Positions 25,273 through 33,913 of a stretch of 64,000 nucleotides of DNA are shown here, piece after piece (position 1 is the stretch's first letter; the number at the start of each line of letters is the position of its first letter). The notes below the pieces were generated by a model. The model was given only the letters and a program-made list of their open reading frames with translations, made no database searches and was not told the DNA's origin. The position numbers were made by a program, and so were the translations under genes. The DNA is from an uncultured Rhodopila sp. (GTDB lineage: Bacteria > Pseudomonadota > Alphaproteobacteria > Acetobacterales > Acetobacteraceae), in contig CAINOE010000105.1 in NCBI GenBank assembly GCA_903851415.1, forward strand, positions 1-64,000, read 5' to 3'.

Positions 25273-26100
25273 ATGCAGATTCGCGTCGGCTACGAGATCG
25301 TCTATGATTGTGTGCAGCCGACGCCGATGGTGCTGATGCTGCATGTGCATCACTCGCGCGCGCCCGACCTCGCGGTGCCCGACCACTTGGTGACGGACCC
25401 TTTCGTGCCGGTGCATGCCTACCGCGACGCGTTCGGCAACTGGTGCAGCCGGATCGTCGCACCCGCCGGCCGGCTGCGGATCAGCAGCACCGCGGTGGTC
25501 AACGATGCCGGCCTGCCCGATCCGGTGGTGGCTTCGGCGCAGGAGCATCCCGTGCAGGATCTGCCGGACGAAACCCTGACCTACCTGCTCGGCAGCCGGT
25601 ATTGCGAAACCGATCGCCTGTCGGAGGTCGCCTGGCACCTGTTCCATACCGCGCCGCCAGGCTGGGCGCGGGTGCAGGCGATCTGCGATTTCGTCCACAA
25701 CCATATCACGTTCGATTACATGTCGGCCCGATCGACCAAGACGGCCTGGGAGGTTTTCAGCGAGAAGCGAGGGGTGTGCCGCGATTTCGCGCATCTGGCC
25801 GTGGCGCTGTGCCGGGCGATGAACATTCCGGCGCGCTATTGCACGGGCTATCTGAGCGACATCAATGTGCCGCCGCCGCACGGGCCGATGGATTTCGCCG
25901 GCTGGTTCGAGGCCTATCTGGGAGGCGCCTGGCACACGTTTGACGCTCGCAACAACAAGCCGCTTTGGGGACGCGTCCTGATCGGCCGCGGGCGCGATGC
26001 GGTGGACGTGCCCATCAGCAACACGTTCGGTCCGAATACGCTGGTCAGCTTCAACGTCTGGGCGGACGAGGTGCAGGGGATGGAGGCGGCGAAGAGCTAG
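25273..26100 (+). CDS. Transglutaminase-like cysteine protease-fold protein
   Basis: 275 aa, cytoplasmic (no signal). N-terminal beta domain (residues ~1-100), then a transglutaminase-like core with the catalytic triad visible: Cys in RGVCRDFAHLAVALCRAMNI, His in GAWHTFDAR, and Asp of the same FDAR segment. YCTGYLSDINVPPPHGPMDF is typical of the family. Substrate unknown; such proteins act as peptidases or amide-transfer enzymes. Purine-rich AACGGAGAACACC precedes the ATG. Confidence 0.88.
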   Translation: MQIRVGYEIVYDCVQPTPMVLMLHVHHSRAPDLAVPDHLVTDPFVPVHAYRDAFGNWCSRIVAPAGRLRISSTAVVNDAGLPDPVVASAQEHPVQDLPDETLTYLLGSRYCETDRLSEVAWHLFHTAPPGWARVQAICDFVHNHITFDYMSARSTKTAWEVFSEKRGVCRDFAHLAVALCRAMNIPARYCTGYLSDINVPPPHGPMDFAGWFEAYLGGAWHTFDARNNKPLWGRVLIGRGRDAVDVPISNTFGPNTLVSFNVWADEVQGMEAAKS

Positions 26101-26186
26101 GCGACGCCGGTCAGGGTCCTTGGGATCGTCATGGTCCGGACGAGCCGGGCCTTGACGGTTGGACGGGAAGCCGGCATCGCCGGACT

Positions 26187-26423
26187 CTACTCGCCGCCCG
26201 GCTTTTCTTCCTGCTCCCACTGCTGCGCCGTCTCCGCGGCGTGGCGAACCGATGTCGGCGTGCCGGTCGGGCGCTCCTCGACACCGCGCTCCTCCGGCGG
26301 CTTATTCGGCGGCTCGGCGCCGGTGATCCCGGAATGCGCGGGCGGATCGCTCGCCGGGAAGCTATCCTTCAGCGTCTTGTCGTGATCGCTTTCCGACCGC
26401 TCGATGTGCGTATCAAACGGCAT
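26187..26423 (-). CDS. Small acidic protein with DSFPASDPP motif
   Basis: 78 aa, highly charged and probably disordered. It carries KTLKDSFPASDPPAHSGIT, a motif common in small alphaproteobacterial proteins of unknown function, and ends in an acidic WEQEEKPGGE tail. GGAAGG precedes the ATG. Confidence 0.65.
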   Translation of the reverse strand: MPFDTHIERSESDHDKTLKDSFPASDPPAHSGITGAEPPNKPPEERGVEERPTGTPTSVRHAAETAQQWEQEEKPGGE

Positions 26424-26518
26424 GGCAGTCCTTCCATCCGGCGAGAGTGCCGGTCACGGCTGCAACGCCTCAAACAGCCTGCAGTTCTCCTGCCGGCCGG
26501 CTTCACGCCAAACCTGCC

Positions 26519-27781
26519 TTACGGCGCATGGCGCCCCGCCCGCGCCGCCAGCATCATGGCGGCCTGGCCGAAAACGGCCGAACCCAGCAGGACTGCAACC
26601 ACCGGATAGACCGCGCCTGGATCCCAGACCTCCACCACCACCGTGCACAGCATCCCGTATCCCATCTGGATGAATCCATACAGGCCGGAGGCCGCCCCGA
26701 TGGCGCTCGGGTTGACGCTGACGGCGCCTGCCAGGGCGAACGGGCTCGCCAGACCAACCCCGACCATGAACAACGTCACCGGGCCCACGACGGTGGCTAC
26801 GGTCAGCGTGTCCGTGGCATCGGCTAGCGCGAAAAGCGCGCCTCCGGCGATGCCGAGAACATTGGCGATGCGCAGCGCCGTCAGCAGGGACACGCGGCGG
26901 GCGATGCGGTTGGCGAGGATGCTGCCGAGCGCCACGCCGCCCATCAGGAACACGTAGAAGATGCCGATACTCTGCGTCGGCTGGTGCAGCTGCCGCTCGA
27001 AGATGAACGGCGAGGCGGATATGAAGCCATAGAATGCGGCCGTCGTACAGGCGCCGCCAATTGAATAGCCCAGGAACGAGGACGACCGCAGCAACCGGAC
27101 GTAGGACGCAGCCATGGATCCGGTGCGCGCCCGGGTCTGCGGCGCCAGCGTCTCCGGCAGCAGCACCGCGCAGGCCAGCAGCGTCACGCCGCCAAACACC
27201 GCGAGCAGCGCATAGGCTCCGCGCCAACTGACATACGCGGTGACATAGCCGCCGATGGCCGGGGCAATGGCGGGAATCAGCGCCAGCACCAGACCCAGCA
27301 GGGCAAGCTGTCCCGCCGCTTTTTCCGGCGTGGCGGCATCGCGCACCGCGGCGCGCCCAAGCACAAGGCCGGCGCACCCGCCGATGGACTGCAGGATCCG
27401 GGCGCCGATAAGGAATCCGCCGCTCGGCGCCAGCACGGTCGCGATGCTCGCCGCAGTGAACAAAGAGAGGCCAACCAGCAGGACCGGCCTGCGTCCGTAC
27501 CGGTCGGAGACGGGTCCATACAGCAACTGCCCGGCGGCCAGGCCGACCAGATAGAGCGTGATTGTCAACTGCGCGGTGCTGATCGACATGTGGAGCGCGC
27601 GCGCCGTGGCGGGCAGTGCCGGGACGATGACATGCATGCCGAGCGTGCCGCAGGCGGCCATGGCGACGAGCAGGGGGAACGGCGCCCTCGCGGCGGCAAG
27701 CAGCGGTTGCTTTTCCAGGATTTCCACGATCTGATCCGTGTTGAAGGCAACAGCATGCCTTGAACACCAGCTCGCGAGCAA
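26519..27781 (-). CDS. MFS drug-resistance transporter, Bcr/CflA type
   Basis: About 420 aa (start uncertain; GTG near 27727 is an alternative) with 12 predicted helices. LGMHVIVPALPATARALHMS, QLTITLYLVGLAAGQLLYGP and VSDRYGRRPVLLVGL are the hallmark Bcr/CflA motifs (the DRYGRRPVL loop is MFS motif A). Members export bicyclomycin, chloramphenicol or sulfonamides, or cysteine; the natural substrate here is unknown. Confidence 0.9.
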   Translation of the reverse strand: MLASWCSRHAVAFNTDQIVEILEKQPLLAAARAPFPLLVAMAACGTLGMHVIVPALPATARALHMSISTAQLTITLYLVGLAAGQLLYGPVSDRYGRRPVLLVGLSLFTAASIATVLAPSGGFLIGARILQSIGGCAGLVLGRAAVRDAATPEKAAGQLALLGLVLALIPAIAPAIGGYVTAYVSWRGAYALLAVFGGVTLLACAVLLPETLAPQTRARTGSMAASYVRLLRSSSFLGYSIGGACTTAAFYGFISASPFIFERQLHQPTQSIGIFYVFLMGGVALGSILANRIARRVSLLTALRIANVLGIAGGALFALADATDTLTVATVVGPVTLFMVGVGLASPFALAGAVSVNPSAIGAASGLYGFIQMGYGMLCTVVVEVWDPGAVYPVVAVLLGSAVFGQAAMMLAARAGRHAP

Positions 27782-27910
27782 GCAAGACGTGAACCGAACA
27801 ATTCAAACCGGACCGCGCCGGCGTCTTCCGCCGGGGTGTTCGCCCCGGGAATTCATGTCGAGATCGCGACAGAAAATCAGCCGTGCGATCTCATGATCTA
27901 GCCGCGGGGT

Positions 27911-28294
27911 CTAATGAATCGTCACCGACCCGGAATTAGCGACGCCGGAACAAAAAGCCAGTTGGCGCCGAATCGCCGCAAGAACGTCCGGCAAGGCTGA
28001 ATAGACCCCGACTTCTGTCATGACGTCCCAATGCACCCGGTCGAGCCTGAAACCGTAGCTCTCACGGGTCACGGCGAAGCTCGGGCCGGTCAGATCCTCG
28101 CCGCTGTCCGGGACAACGATCAGGCTGGCTTCGCCGGCGCAAAACCCTTGCAATTCAACGGTCCAATCAGGGGCGATGACGCCGATCACGCTGCGGAACA
28201 GTGACAATTCGAGGGAACCGAGCGGCGGCGGCGGAGCCTTCGGCGCTGGGGCCGATTTTTGGCTGGCCGGATCGTTGGACCGCTTGTATGCCAT
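27911..28294 (-). CDS. Hypothetical protein
   Basis: 127 aa with AGGAG before ATG 28294. Pro/Lys-rich disordered N-terminus (residues 1-25), then a compact domain with ELSLFRSVIGVIAPDWTVEL and FRLDRVHWDVMTEVGVYSAL, ending in a mixed helix and strand. No family recognised. Confidence 0.6.
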   Translation of the reverse strand: MAYKRSNDPASQKSAPAPKAPPPPLGSLELSLFRSVIGVIAPDWTVELQGFCAGEASLIVVPDSGEDLTGPSFAVTRESYGFRLDRVHWDVMTEVGVYSALPDVLAAIRRQLAFCSGVANSGSVTIH

Positions 28295-28556
28295 TGCAAT
28301 CTCCTGGTGTGCGGCGGAGTCGCGCCAAAGCCTTCACGATGTGTGACTCGCTTGTGCCATAGGAACACCACAAAGGAAAGTGTCAATTACCGACTTTCGG
28401 GTCAAAAAAGGGACATTGCCCGCGTCGATGCGACCGCGGGAATCGTCATTCCCGCACGCACGATGCCAAATCCGCATAGTCGCCGATCCCGGCTTGCGGC
28501 ACAGACGTGCTCAATGCCGCGCTTCGCGGCACCTCTTCACCTTAAGGAGACATGAA

Positions 28557-29171
28557 ATGGCCATCAACTTCGGTCGAGTCGCCGGCGCCGCCGCGTTGGG
28601 CGTGTTCATCGCGGCGCCAGGGCTGCTGCACCCGCGTCTGGCAACCCGGGCCTACGCCCAGGCCGCCGACATGGCGGGCATCGGACGTAGCCAAACCATC
28701 ACCGCCCGGGCAACCGTCAAGGCGATCGATGAGCAGACCCGTACCGTCACCCTCCAGGGCGCCGACGGCAACACCGTCGTCCTCAAGGTCGGCCCCGCGG
28801 TCCAGAACCTGCCCCAGGTTAAGGTTGGCGACACCGTGATCGCGCACTATTTCATCTCGACCGCGTACGTGCTGTCGCCCGCTGGAGCCAAGCTGCCGGA
28901 AAATTCCCTGACAGTGGGCGGCGTTCGCGCCAGGCCCGGGACAAAGCCCGAGGGCGCCGTCGGCAGCAAGCTGGTTGTCACCGGGCTGGTGGTAGCGGTC
29001 GATACGACGCACCATACCGTTTCCCTGGTCGATCCGGCCGGCGGCGCGGTCCGGACCATCGACGTCGTCACCCGGGCAGGCCAGCAGAACCTGAAGCGGG
29101 TGAGAGTGGGCGACACCATCACCGCGATCATCACCGAGGCGCTGCTTGTCGGCGTCGAACCAGCGTCGTAA
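28557..29171 (+). CDS. Exported protein with two OB-like repeats, unknown
   Basis: 204 aa; AAGGAG lies 10 nt before ATG 28557, so longer upstream frames are not used. Signal peptide through RAYAQA. The mature part has two similar modules: ARATVKAIDEQTRTVTLQGA followed by VKVGDTVIAHYF, and VVAVDTTHHTVSLVDPAGGA followed by VRVGDTITAIITEALLV. This duplicated strand pattern is typical of small periplasmic beta-barrel proteins. No specific function. Confidence 0.7.
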   Translation: MAINFGRVAGAAALGVFIAAPGLLHPRLATRAYAQAADMAGIGRSQTITARATVKAIDEQTRTVTLQGADGNTVVLKVGPAVQNLPQVKVGDTVIAHYFISTAYVLSPAGAKLPENSLTVGGVRARPGTKPEGAVGSKLVVTGLVVAVDTTHHTVSLVDPAGGAVRTIDVVTRAGQQNLKRVRVGDTITAIITEALLVGVEPAS

Positions 29172-29205
29172 CGTCCGGAACGTCTATTCGCATAGGAGTC
29201 CACCC

Positions 29206-29685
29206 GTGACGTTCGATCGACCTCAACCACGGCGCGCAGTGATCGGCCTGGCCATCGCTGCCGCGCTGCCGTTTGCCGGATGCTCTTCCTCGCAGACGAT
29301 CGATTCGCAATCGCTGGAGGGCAGGACGCCGGACGGCACCGTGGAGATGAACCAGGTGCAGGCGGCGTTCATCGGCAGCGGCGGCGGCGGCAGCGGAACG
29401 CTGTTCTTTCGAGGGCGGTCTTACCCGTTCGCCGTCGGCGGCCTCGGCATCGGCGGAATCGGCGCATCGACGATCAACGCCTCAGGCGACGTTTACGGGT
29501 TGAACAGCGTCGCGGACTTCCCCGGCGCCTACGCCCAGGGCCGCATCGGCTTCGCCGCCGGCAATACGAGCGCCGGCGATCTGTGGCTGCAGAACAGCAG
29601 GGGTGTCATCATGCACCTCAAGGCAAGGCGCACCGGCCTGATGCTGAGTCTTGGCGGCGACGCCGTGGTGATATCGATGCAATAG
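29206..29685 (+). CDS. Lipoprotein, unknown
   Basis: 159 aa from GTG 29206 with TAGGAG upstream. Lipobox LPFAGC after a hydrophobic stretch marks a lipoprotein. The mature part is Gly-rich with beta pattern (FIGSGGGGSGTLFFRGRSYP, GLGIGGIGASTINASGDVYG, GLMLSLGGDAVVISMQ). 34 bp after the previous gene, so possibly co-transcribed. Confidence 0.68.
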   Translation: MTFDRPQPRRAVIGLAIAAALPFAGCSSSQTIDSQSLEGRTPDGTVEMNQVQAAFIGSGGGGSGTLFFRGRSYPFAVGGLGIGGIGASTINASGDVYGLNSVADFPGAYAQGRIGFAAGNTSAGDLWLQNSRGVIMHLKARRTGLMLSLGGDAVVISMQ

Positions 29686-29775
29686 AGCGGGGTTTTGCCG
29701 CCGAAGCCCTTACCGGCCGGGCGGCCGCCTTTTTTACCCCGATCGTCAACACGCTCCCAACCGAGGTTCCCCGCA

Positions 29776-30027
29776 ATGAAACACGCTGTTCCGCTCGCCG
29801 TGGCGTCGCTGTGCTTCGCAGCCGTCATAGCCTTTGCCGTGCCCCGCCCGGCCCAAGCCGTCACCTGCGCCAACGGCGTCTACCGGGCCGGATGCGCCGG
29901 ACCGAACGGGGCCGCCGTCGTTCACAAGGCTCCCGCGCCGCCGCAGACCGTCCACTGCGCCAACGGCGTCTATCGCGCCGGATGCGCCGGACCGAACGGG
30001 GCCGCCGTCATCCGCAAGTATCCCTAG
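29776..30027 (+). CDS. Small exported cysteine protein with tandem repeat
   Basis: 83 aa, signal peptide to about residue 28 (VPRPAQA). The rest is two copies of CANGVYRAGCAGPNGAAV joined by a Pro/Ala linker (KAPAPPQTVH). Each unit has two cysteines that could form a disulfide. Start chosen by the signal peptide. Similar short CxNGVYRAGC proteins occur in other alphaproteobacteria, function unknown. Confidence 0.7.
   Translation: MKHAVPLAVASLCFAAVIAFAVPRPAQAVTCANGVYRAGCAGPNGAAVVHKAPAPPQTVHCANGVYRAGCAGPNGAAVIRKYP
29866..30018 (+). repeat. Coding tandem repeat, 63-bp units
   Basis: Units at 29866-29928 and 29956-30018 (period 90 bp) differ at only a few bases, mostly third positions, implying recent duplication or gene conversion. 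Confidence 0.75.
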
Positions 30028-30210
30028 CCGCCCCGGCGGAGAACGACCGCCGTCGGCCGATGGTAATTTTCCGAATCGAGAGGGGCCCCGCGTGCCGAAA
30101 CCGCATAGCGTCGCTGCCGCGGATGCGGTGAATCGCGCCGGGTGCCTGCCGCATCGCAGGCGACAGAGGATCGGGGCAGACATGCGGACCACCACCATAG
30201 CCTCCGCGAC

Positions 30211-31902
30211 ATGAGCGGCAGCCAGCCGAAGGCCCTCAGCCAGTCTACCGTCCGGAAAAGCCGGCGCCTGCCGGTGATCTGGGCGATACCGCTCGTCGCC
30301 GTCCTGATCGGCGTGTGGCTGGCCTGGGACACCTTGTCCAAGGAAGGCCCCACCATTGTCATCTCGTTCCAGGACGCCGAGGGGCTGCAGGTCGGGCAGT
30401 CCCAGCTCAAATACAAGGAAATCGCCCTTGGCACGGTGAAAAGCTTCGACTTCACCAAGGACCGCCGGGGTGTTCTCGTCACCGTCGCCACCACCGCGCA
30501 GGCAGAGCAGTTCCTGACCGCCGGAACGCAATTCTGGGTGGTCAAGCCGCGGCTGTTCGCCGGCAATATCTCGGGCGCCAGCACGCTGCTGTCCGGCTCC
30601 TATATCGGGATGCTGCCCGGCGACCCCTCCGCCAAGCCGGAGCGCAATTTCGTTGGCCGCGAAGACCCGCCGGTGCTGGACAGCGACGTGCCCGGGACGA
30701 CGTTTTTCCTCAAATCCGACCAGCTCGGTTCGGTCAATCTGGGCTCGCCGGTGTTCTACCGCGGCCTGTCGGTTGGCGAGGTCCTCGGCTGGGACATCGG
30801 CAAGATGGCGGAGAATGTGACCATCCACGCCTTCGTCCGCTCCCCCTACGACAGCTACGTGCATGACCAGACGCGATTCTGGAACGCCTCCGGCCTGTCG
30901 GTCAAGCTCGGCGGCGGAGGGGTTGAGGTGCAGGTGGAATCGCTGCGCGCCCTCTTGCTGGGCGGCATCGCGTTCGAAACCGCGTCGAACGCAGAAAGCA
31001 GCCCGGTCAGCGCATCCGAGCATGTGTTTCCGCTGTTCGCCAGCCAGGAGGCCGCCAGGAACGCCTCCTACAGCCGCAAGATTCCGTTGCTGGCCTACTT
31101 CTCCGCCTCCGTGCGCGGCCTTGCCCCCGGATCGGATGTCGTCATGCACGGCCTGACCGTCGGCCACGTCACCGACGTCCGCCTCGCATTCGATGTCGCC
31201 AACGACACGGTGCAGGCGCCCGTCCACTTCGAGGTGGAACCGGAGCGCGTCCTCGGCGTCGGCCACCAGGCGTTCAAGAACACCGCCGAGGGCGTCCAGA
31301 TGCTGGTGTCCAAAGGCATGCGCGCGTCGCTGCAAAGCGGCAACCTGCTGACCGGCGAGATGCTGATCTCGCTCGAAGTCGTCCCCGATGCGCCGAATGT
31401 CAAAGTGACCGAGGAGGACGGATCGTTCCTCATCCCGGTGACGGAAACCGCGGGCCTGGCGGGCCTGCAGGCATCGGCCGGCGAGCTGTTGCGCAACGTC
31501 AACGCCATCCCGTTCGCCAGCATCGGCCAGAGCGTCGCGACGATCACCAAGAATTTCAGCTCGCTGAGCAGCGGCCCGCAGCTTCAGCAGACCCTGAACG
31601 CAGTGGCTGCCACAATGACCGCGGCGGAGTCGGCGATCAAGAAGCTGGACACGGAAATGGGGCCGACCTTGAAGCAACTCCCCGGTCTCGCAACCGAATT
31701 GCAGAGCTCGCTTAAGCAGATGGACGTGCTGATGCGGTCGGTTAGCACCGGCTACGGCGACAACACGCAGTTCCATCGCGATCTCGATCGCCTGATGGCG
31801 CAGCTTAACGACGCGGTGCGCTCGTTCCAGGCGCTGGCCGATTTGCTGACACGCCATCCGGAGGCGCTGGTGCGCGGCCGGACAGATACGGGTGGACAAT
31901 GA
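30211..31902 (+). CDS. pqiB: PqiB-type MCE-domain transport protein
   Basis: 563 aa from ATG 30211. One N-terminal membrane helix (VIWAIPLVAVLIGVWLAWDT) then three MCE/MlaD domains, recognisable from PTIVISFQDAEGLQVGQSQL, SPVFYRGLSVGEVLGWDIGK and GLAPGSDVVMHGLTVGHVTD, and a long helical C-terminus. PqiB hexamers form a periplasmic needle thought to move lipids between inner and outer membranes. Followed by pqiC and pqiA in an unusual order. Confidence 0.9.
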   Translation: MSGSQPKALSQSTVRKSRRLPVIWAIPLVAVLIGVWLAWDTLSKEGPTIVISFQDAEGLQVGQSQLKYKEIALGTVKSFDFTKDRRGVLVTVATTAQAEQFLTAGTQFWVVKPRLFAGNISGASTLLSGSYIGMLPGDPSAKPERNFVGREDPPVLDSDVPGTTFFLKSDQLGSVNLGSPVFYRGLSVGEVLGWDIGKMAENVTIHAFVRSPYDSYVHDQTRFWNASGLSVKLGGGGVEVQVESLRALLLGGIAFETASNAESSPVSASEHVFPLFASQEAARNASYSRKIPLLAYFSASVRGLAPGSDVVMHGLTVGHVTDVRLAFDVANDTVQAPVHFEVEPERVLGVGHQAFKNTAEGVQMLVSKGMRASLQSGNLLTGEMLISLEVVPDAPNVKVTEEDGSFLIPVTETAGLAGLQASAGELLRNVNAIPFASIGQSVATITKNFSSLSSGPQLQQTLNAVAATMTAAESAIKKLDTEMGPTLKQLPGLATELQSSLKQMDVLMRSVSTGYGDNTQFHRDLDRLMAQLNDAVRSFQALADLLTRHPEALVRGRTDTGGQ

Positions 31903-32039
31903 TACCGATGCTTTCACGGATTTACACAGGATCAGTCCGCCCGGACAAGCGGCACAGCTATCAGGATAAGGCGAAACGTGAGGAACGGCATGCTCCCGAT
32001 TCGTGGTGGAGCCATTCACCCGTTCCGCGGGCCGGTATA

Positions 32040-32621
32040 ATGCCCTTGCTCCGGTTGATAGTTGTTCTATCCGCAACCTTGGCGGCCGCCGCCTGCTCCT
32101 CGCCTGATCCTAAGCTCTACACTGTCGCCACTTTGCCAGGCACCGCCGTCTCCGGCGCCCCAAGGGTCGTCTCCCTGCACACCGTCGGCATCGCCCGCTA
32201 CCTCCAGCGCAACCAGATCGTCCAGACCTCGGAAGACTACCGCGTCGTCCTGCGCGGCACCGACTGGTGGGCCGAACCGCTCGACGCGATGCTGACCCGC
32301 GTCCTGGCGCAGGATCTGACCGAGCGGCTGCCGCAAACCACGGTCTACACCTCCGCCGGCGCCGTCACCGGTTCGCCCGAAGCCACCGTCGAGGTCGAAC
32401 TCTCGCGCCTTGATCTCGACCGTGCCGGCAACCTGCTGCTGATCGGCCAGGCATCGGTTTCCTTCAAGTCGCAAACCTCGCCGGACACCCGCAGCCTGCG
32501 GATCTCGCAGCCGCTGCCCTCCCCGGGCGTCGAAGGCCAGATCGCGGCAACCAGCACCGCGATGGCTCAGGTTGCGGACGAGATCGCCGGAATGCTGACC
32601 GCGGCGCCGGGGCGGCGTTGA
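32040..32621 (+). CDS. pqiC: PqiC-type outer-membrane lipoprotein
   Basis: 193 aa from ATG 32040, giving a normal lipoprotein signal (LIVVLSATLAAAACSS). The mature part matches the PqiC/ABC-type auxiliary domain: PRVVSLHTVGIARYLQRNQI, WWAEPLDAMLTRVLAQDLTE and a C-terminal helix. PqiC caps the PqiB needle at the outer membrane. An ATG at 31899 overlaps pqiB and could couple the genes, but the 47 extra residues are not signal-like. Confidence 0.85.
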   Translation: MPLLRLIVVLSATLAAAACSSPDPKLYTVATLPGTAVSGAPRVVSLHTVGIARYLQRNQIVQTSEDYRVVLRGTDWWAEPLDAMLTRVLAQDLTERLPQTTVYTSAGAVTGSPEATVEVELSRLDLDRAGNLLLIGQASVSFKSQTSPDTRSLRISQPLPSPGVEGQIAATSTAMAQVADEIAGMLTAAPGRR

Positions 32622-33913
32622 GCAACCCGCTCGTTGCCGACGAGCCGATCGAACTGACGGAGGGCGGACTCCGCGAATGCCCGGGCTGCGGACTGTTCCA
32701 GATCGAGCCCGCGCTGGCCCCCGGCACAACAGCACATTGCCAACGCTGCGGCACCATCCTGCGCAAGGCCAAGCACCGCCCGCTGGAGCACACCATCGCC
32801 CTCGCCCTCGCCGCGCTGATCCTGCTGGCGGTGATGTGCCTGACTCCGCTGATGACCGTCAGCTCGGCCGGCATGGTGCATCGGGCGGGCATCCTCTCCG
32901 GCCCGGTGGAACTGGTGCGGCGCAACATGTCCGGCCTCGCCCTTGTGGTGGTGTTCGTGACCATCCTGGCGCCGCTCGCCAAGCTGTTGGGCACCGTCTA
33001 CGTGCTGCTGCGCGTCCGCGAAGCAAACCCGCCGCGGCATCTCCGCCGCATCTTCGCGGCCGTGGAGCGGCTATCGACCTGGTCCATGCTGGAAGTCTTC
33101 GTGCTGGGCGTGTTCGTCGCATACGTGAAGCTGGGCGACCTGGTGAAGATCACGCTGGACGCCGGCGTTTATGCGCTGCTGGCGCTGACCGTGGTGATCG
33201 TCTGGGCGGACGGCGCGCTGGATCGCGAAGCGGTCTGGGACCGGCTTGACAGCGTGGGCGCCCGCGAGACTTCCCGGCGCGCCGCTCGCACCGGAGTCGT
33301 CCCGCACGGCGCGGTTGGATGCGAGACCTGCACCCTCGTCGTCGTCCCCGAAAAGCCGGGCGCGAAGTGCCCGAGATGCGATTCGGCCTTGCACGAACGC
33401 AAGCCCGACAGCCTCGCCTGGACCTGGGCCCTGGTCATCGCCGCCGCGGTGATGTACCTGCCGGCGAATATCTTCCCCGTGCTGACCGTGATGCAGCTTG
33501 GTGCCGGCGCGCCGAGCACGATCCTGGGCGGCGTGGAGGAACTGCTTCAATCGGGCATGTATCCGCTGGCCGCGCTGGTGTTCTTCGCCAGCATCGCGGT
33601 GCCGATGATGAAGCTGGTTGGGCTTACATTCATGCTGATCACCGTGCAGACCGGCCACGCCGCCTGGCTGCGCGACCGCACCCGCCTCTATTACGCGATC
33701 CATTGGATCGGCCGCTGGTCGATGATCGACATCTTTATGGAGGCGCTGCTCGGCGCCCTGGTTCAGTTCGGCGGCGTCGTGACCATCGAACCCGGCATCG
33801 GCGCCGTGGCCTTCTGCGCCGTCGTCATCCTGACGATCTTCGCCGCGGAGACCTTCGACCCCCGCATCATGTGGGACGCGGCTGAGGAACGGGTCGCTCA
33901 GGCGAATGCATAG
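32618..33913 (+). CDS. pqiA: PqiA-type inner-membrane protein with two zinc-ribbon/PqiA units
   Basis: 431 aa. Two repeats each start with cysteine pairs (RECPGCGLFQIEP with CQRCGTIL; CETCTLVVVPEKPGAKCPRC) followed by four helices with LTPLMTVSSAGM and YLPANIFPVLTVMQLG. This is the PqiA/YebS layout; the protein partners an MCE protein in lipid transport. TTG 32618 overlaps the pqiC stop (TTGA). Its 3' end overlaps the convergent AraC gene by 16 bp. Confidence 0.9.
   Translation: MSNPLVADEPIELTEGGLRECPGCGLFQIEPALAPGTTAHCQRCGTILRKAKHRPLEHTIALALAALILLAVMCLTPLMTVSSAGMVHRAGILSGPVELVRRNMSGLALVVVFVTILAPLAKLLGTVYVLLRVREANPPRHLRRIFAAVERLSTWSMLEVFVLGVFVAYVKLGDLVKITLDAGVYALLALTVVIVWADGALDREAVWDRLDSVGARETSRRAARTGVVPHGAVGCETCTLVVVPEKPGAKCPRCDSALHERKPDSLAWTWALVIAAAVMYLPANIFPVLTVMQLGAGAPSTILGGVEELLQSGMYPLAALVFFASIAVPMMKLVGLTFMLITVQTGHAAWLRDRTRLYYAIHWIGRWSMIDIFMEALLGALVQFGGVVTIEPGIGAVAFCAVVILTIFAAETFDPRIMWDAAEERVAQANA

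Noticed and set aside
29746..32076. 776-codon minus-strand ORF across the pqiB region
   Set aside because: Shadow of pqiB and neighbours; no recognisable domain and low-complexity basic content.
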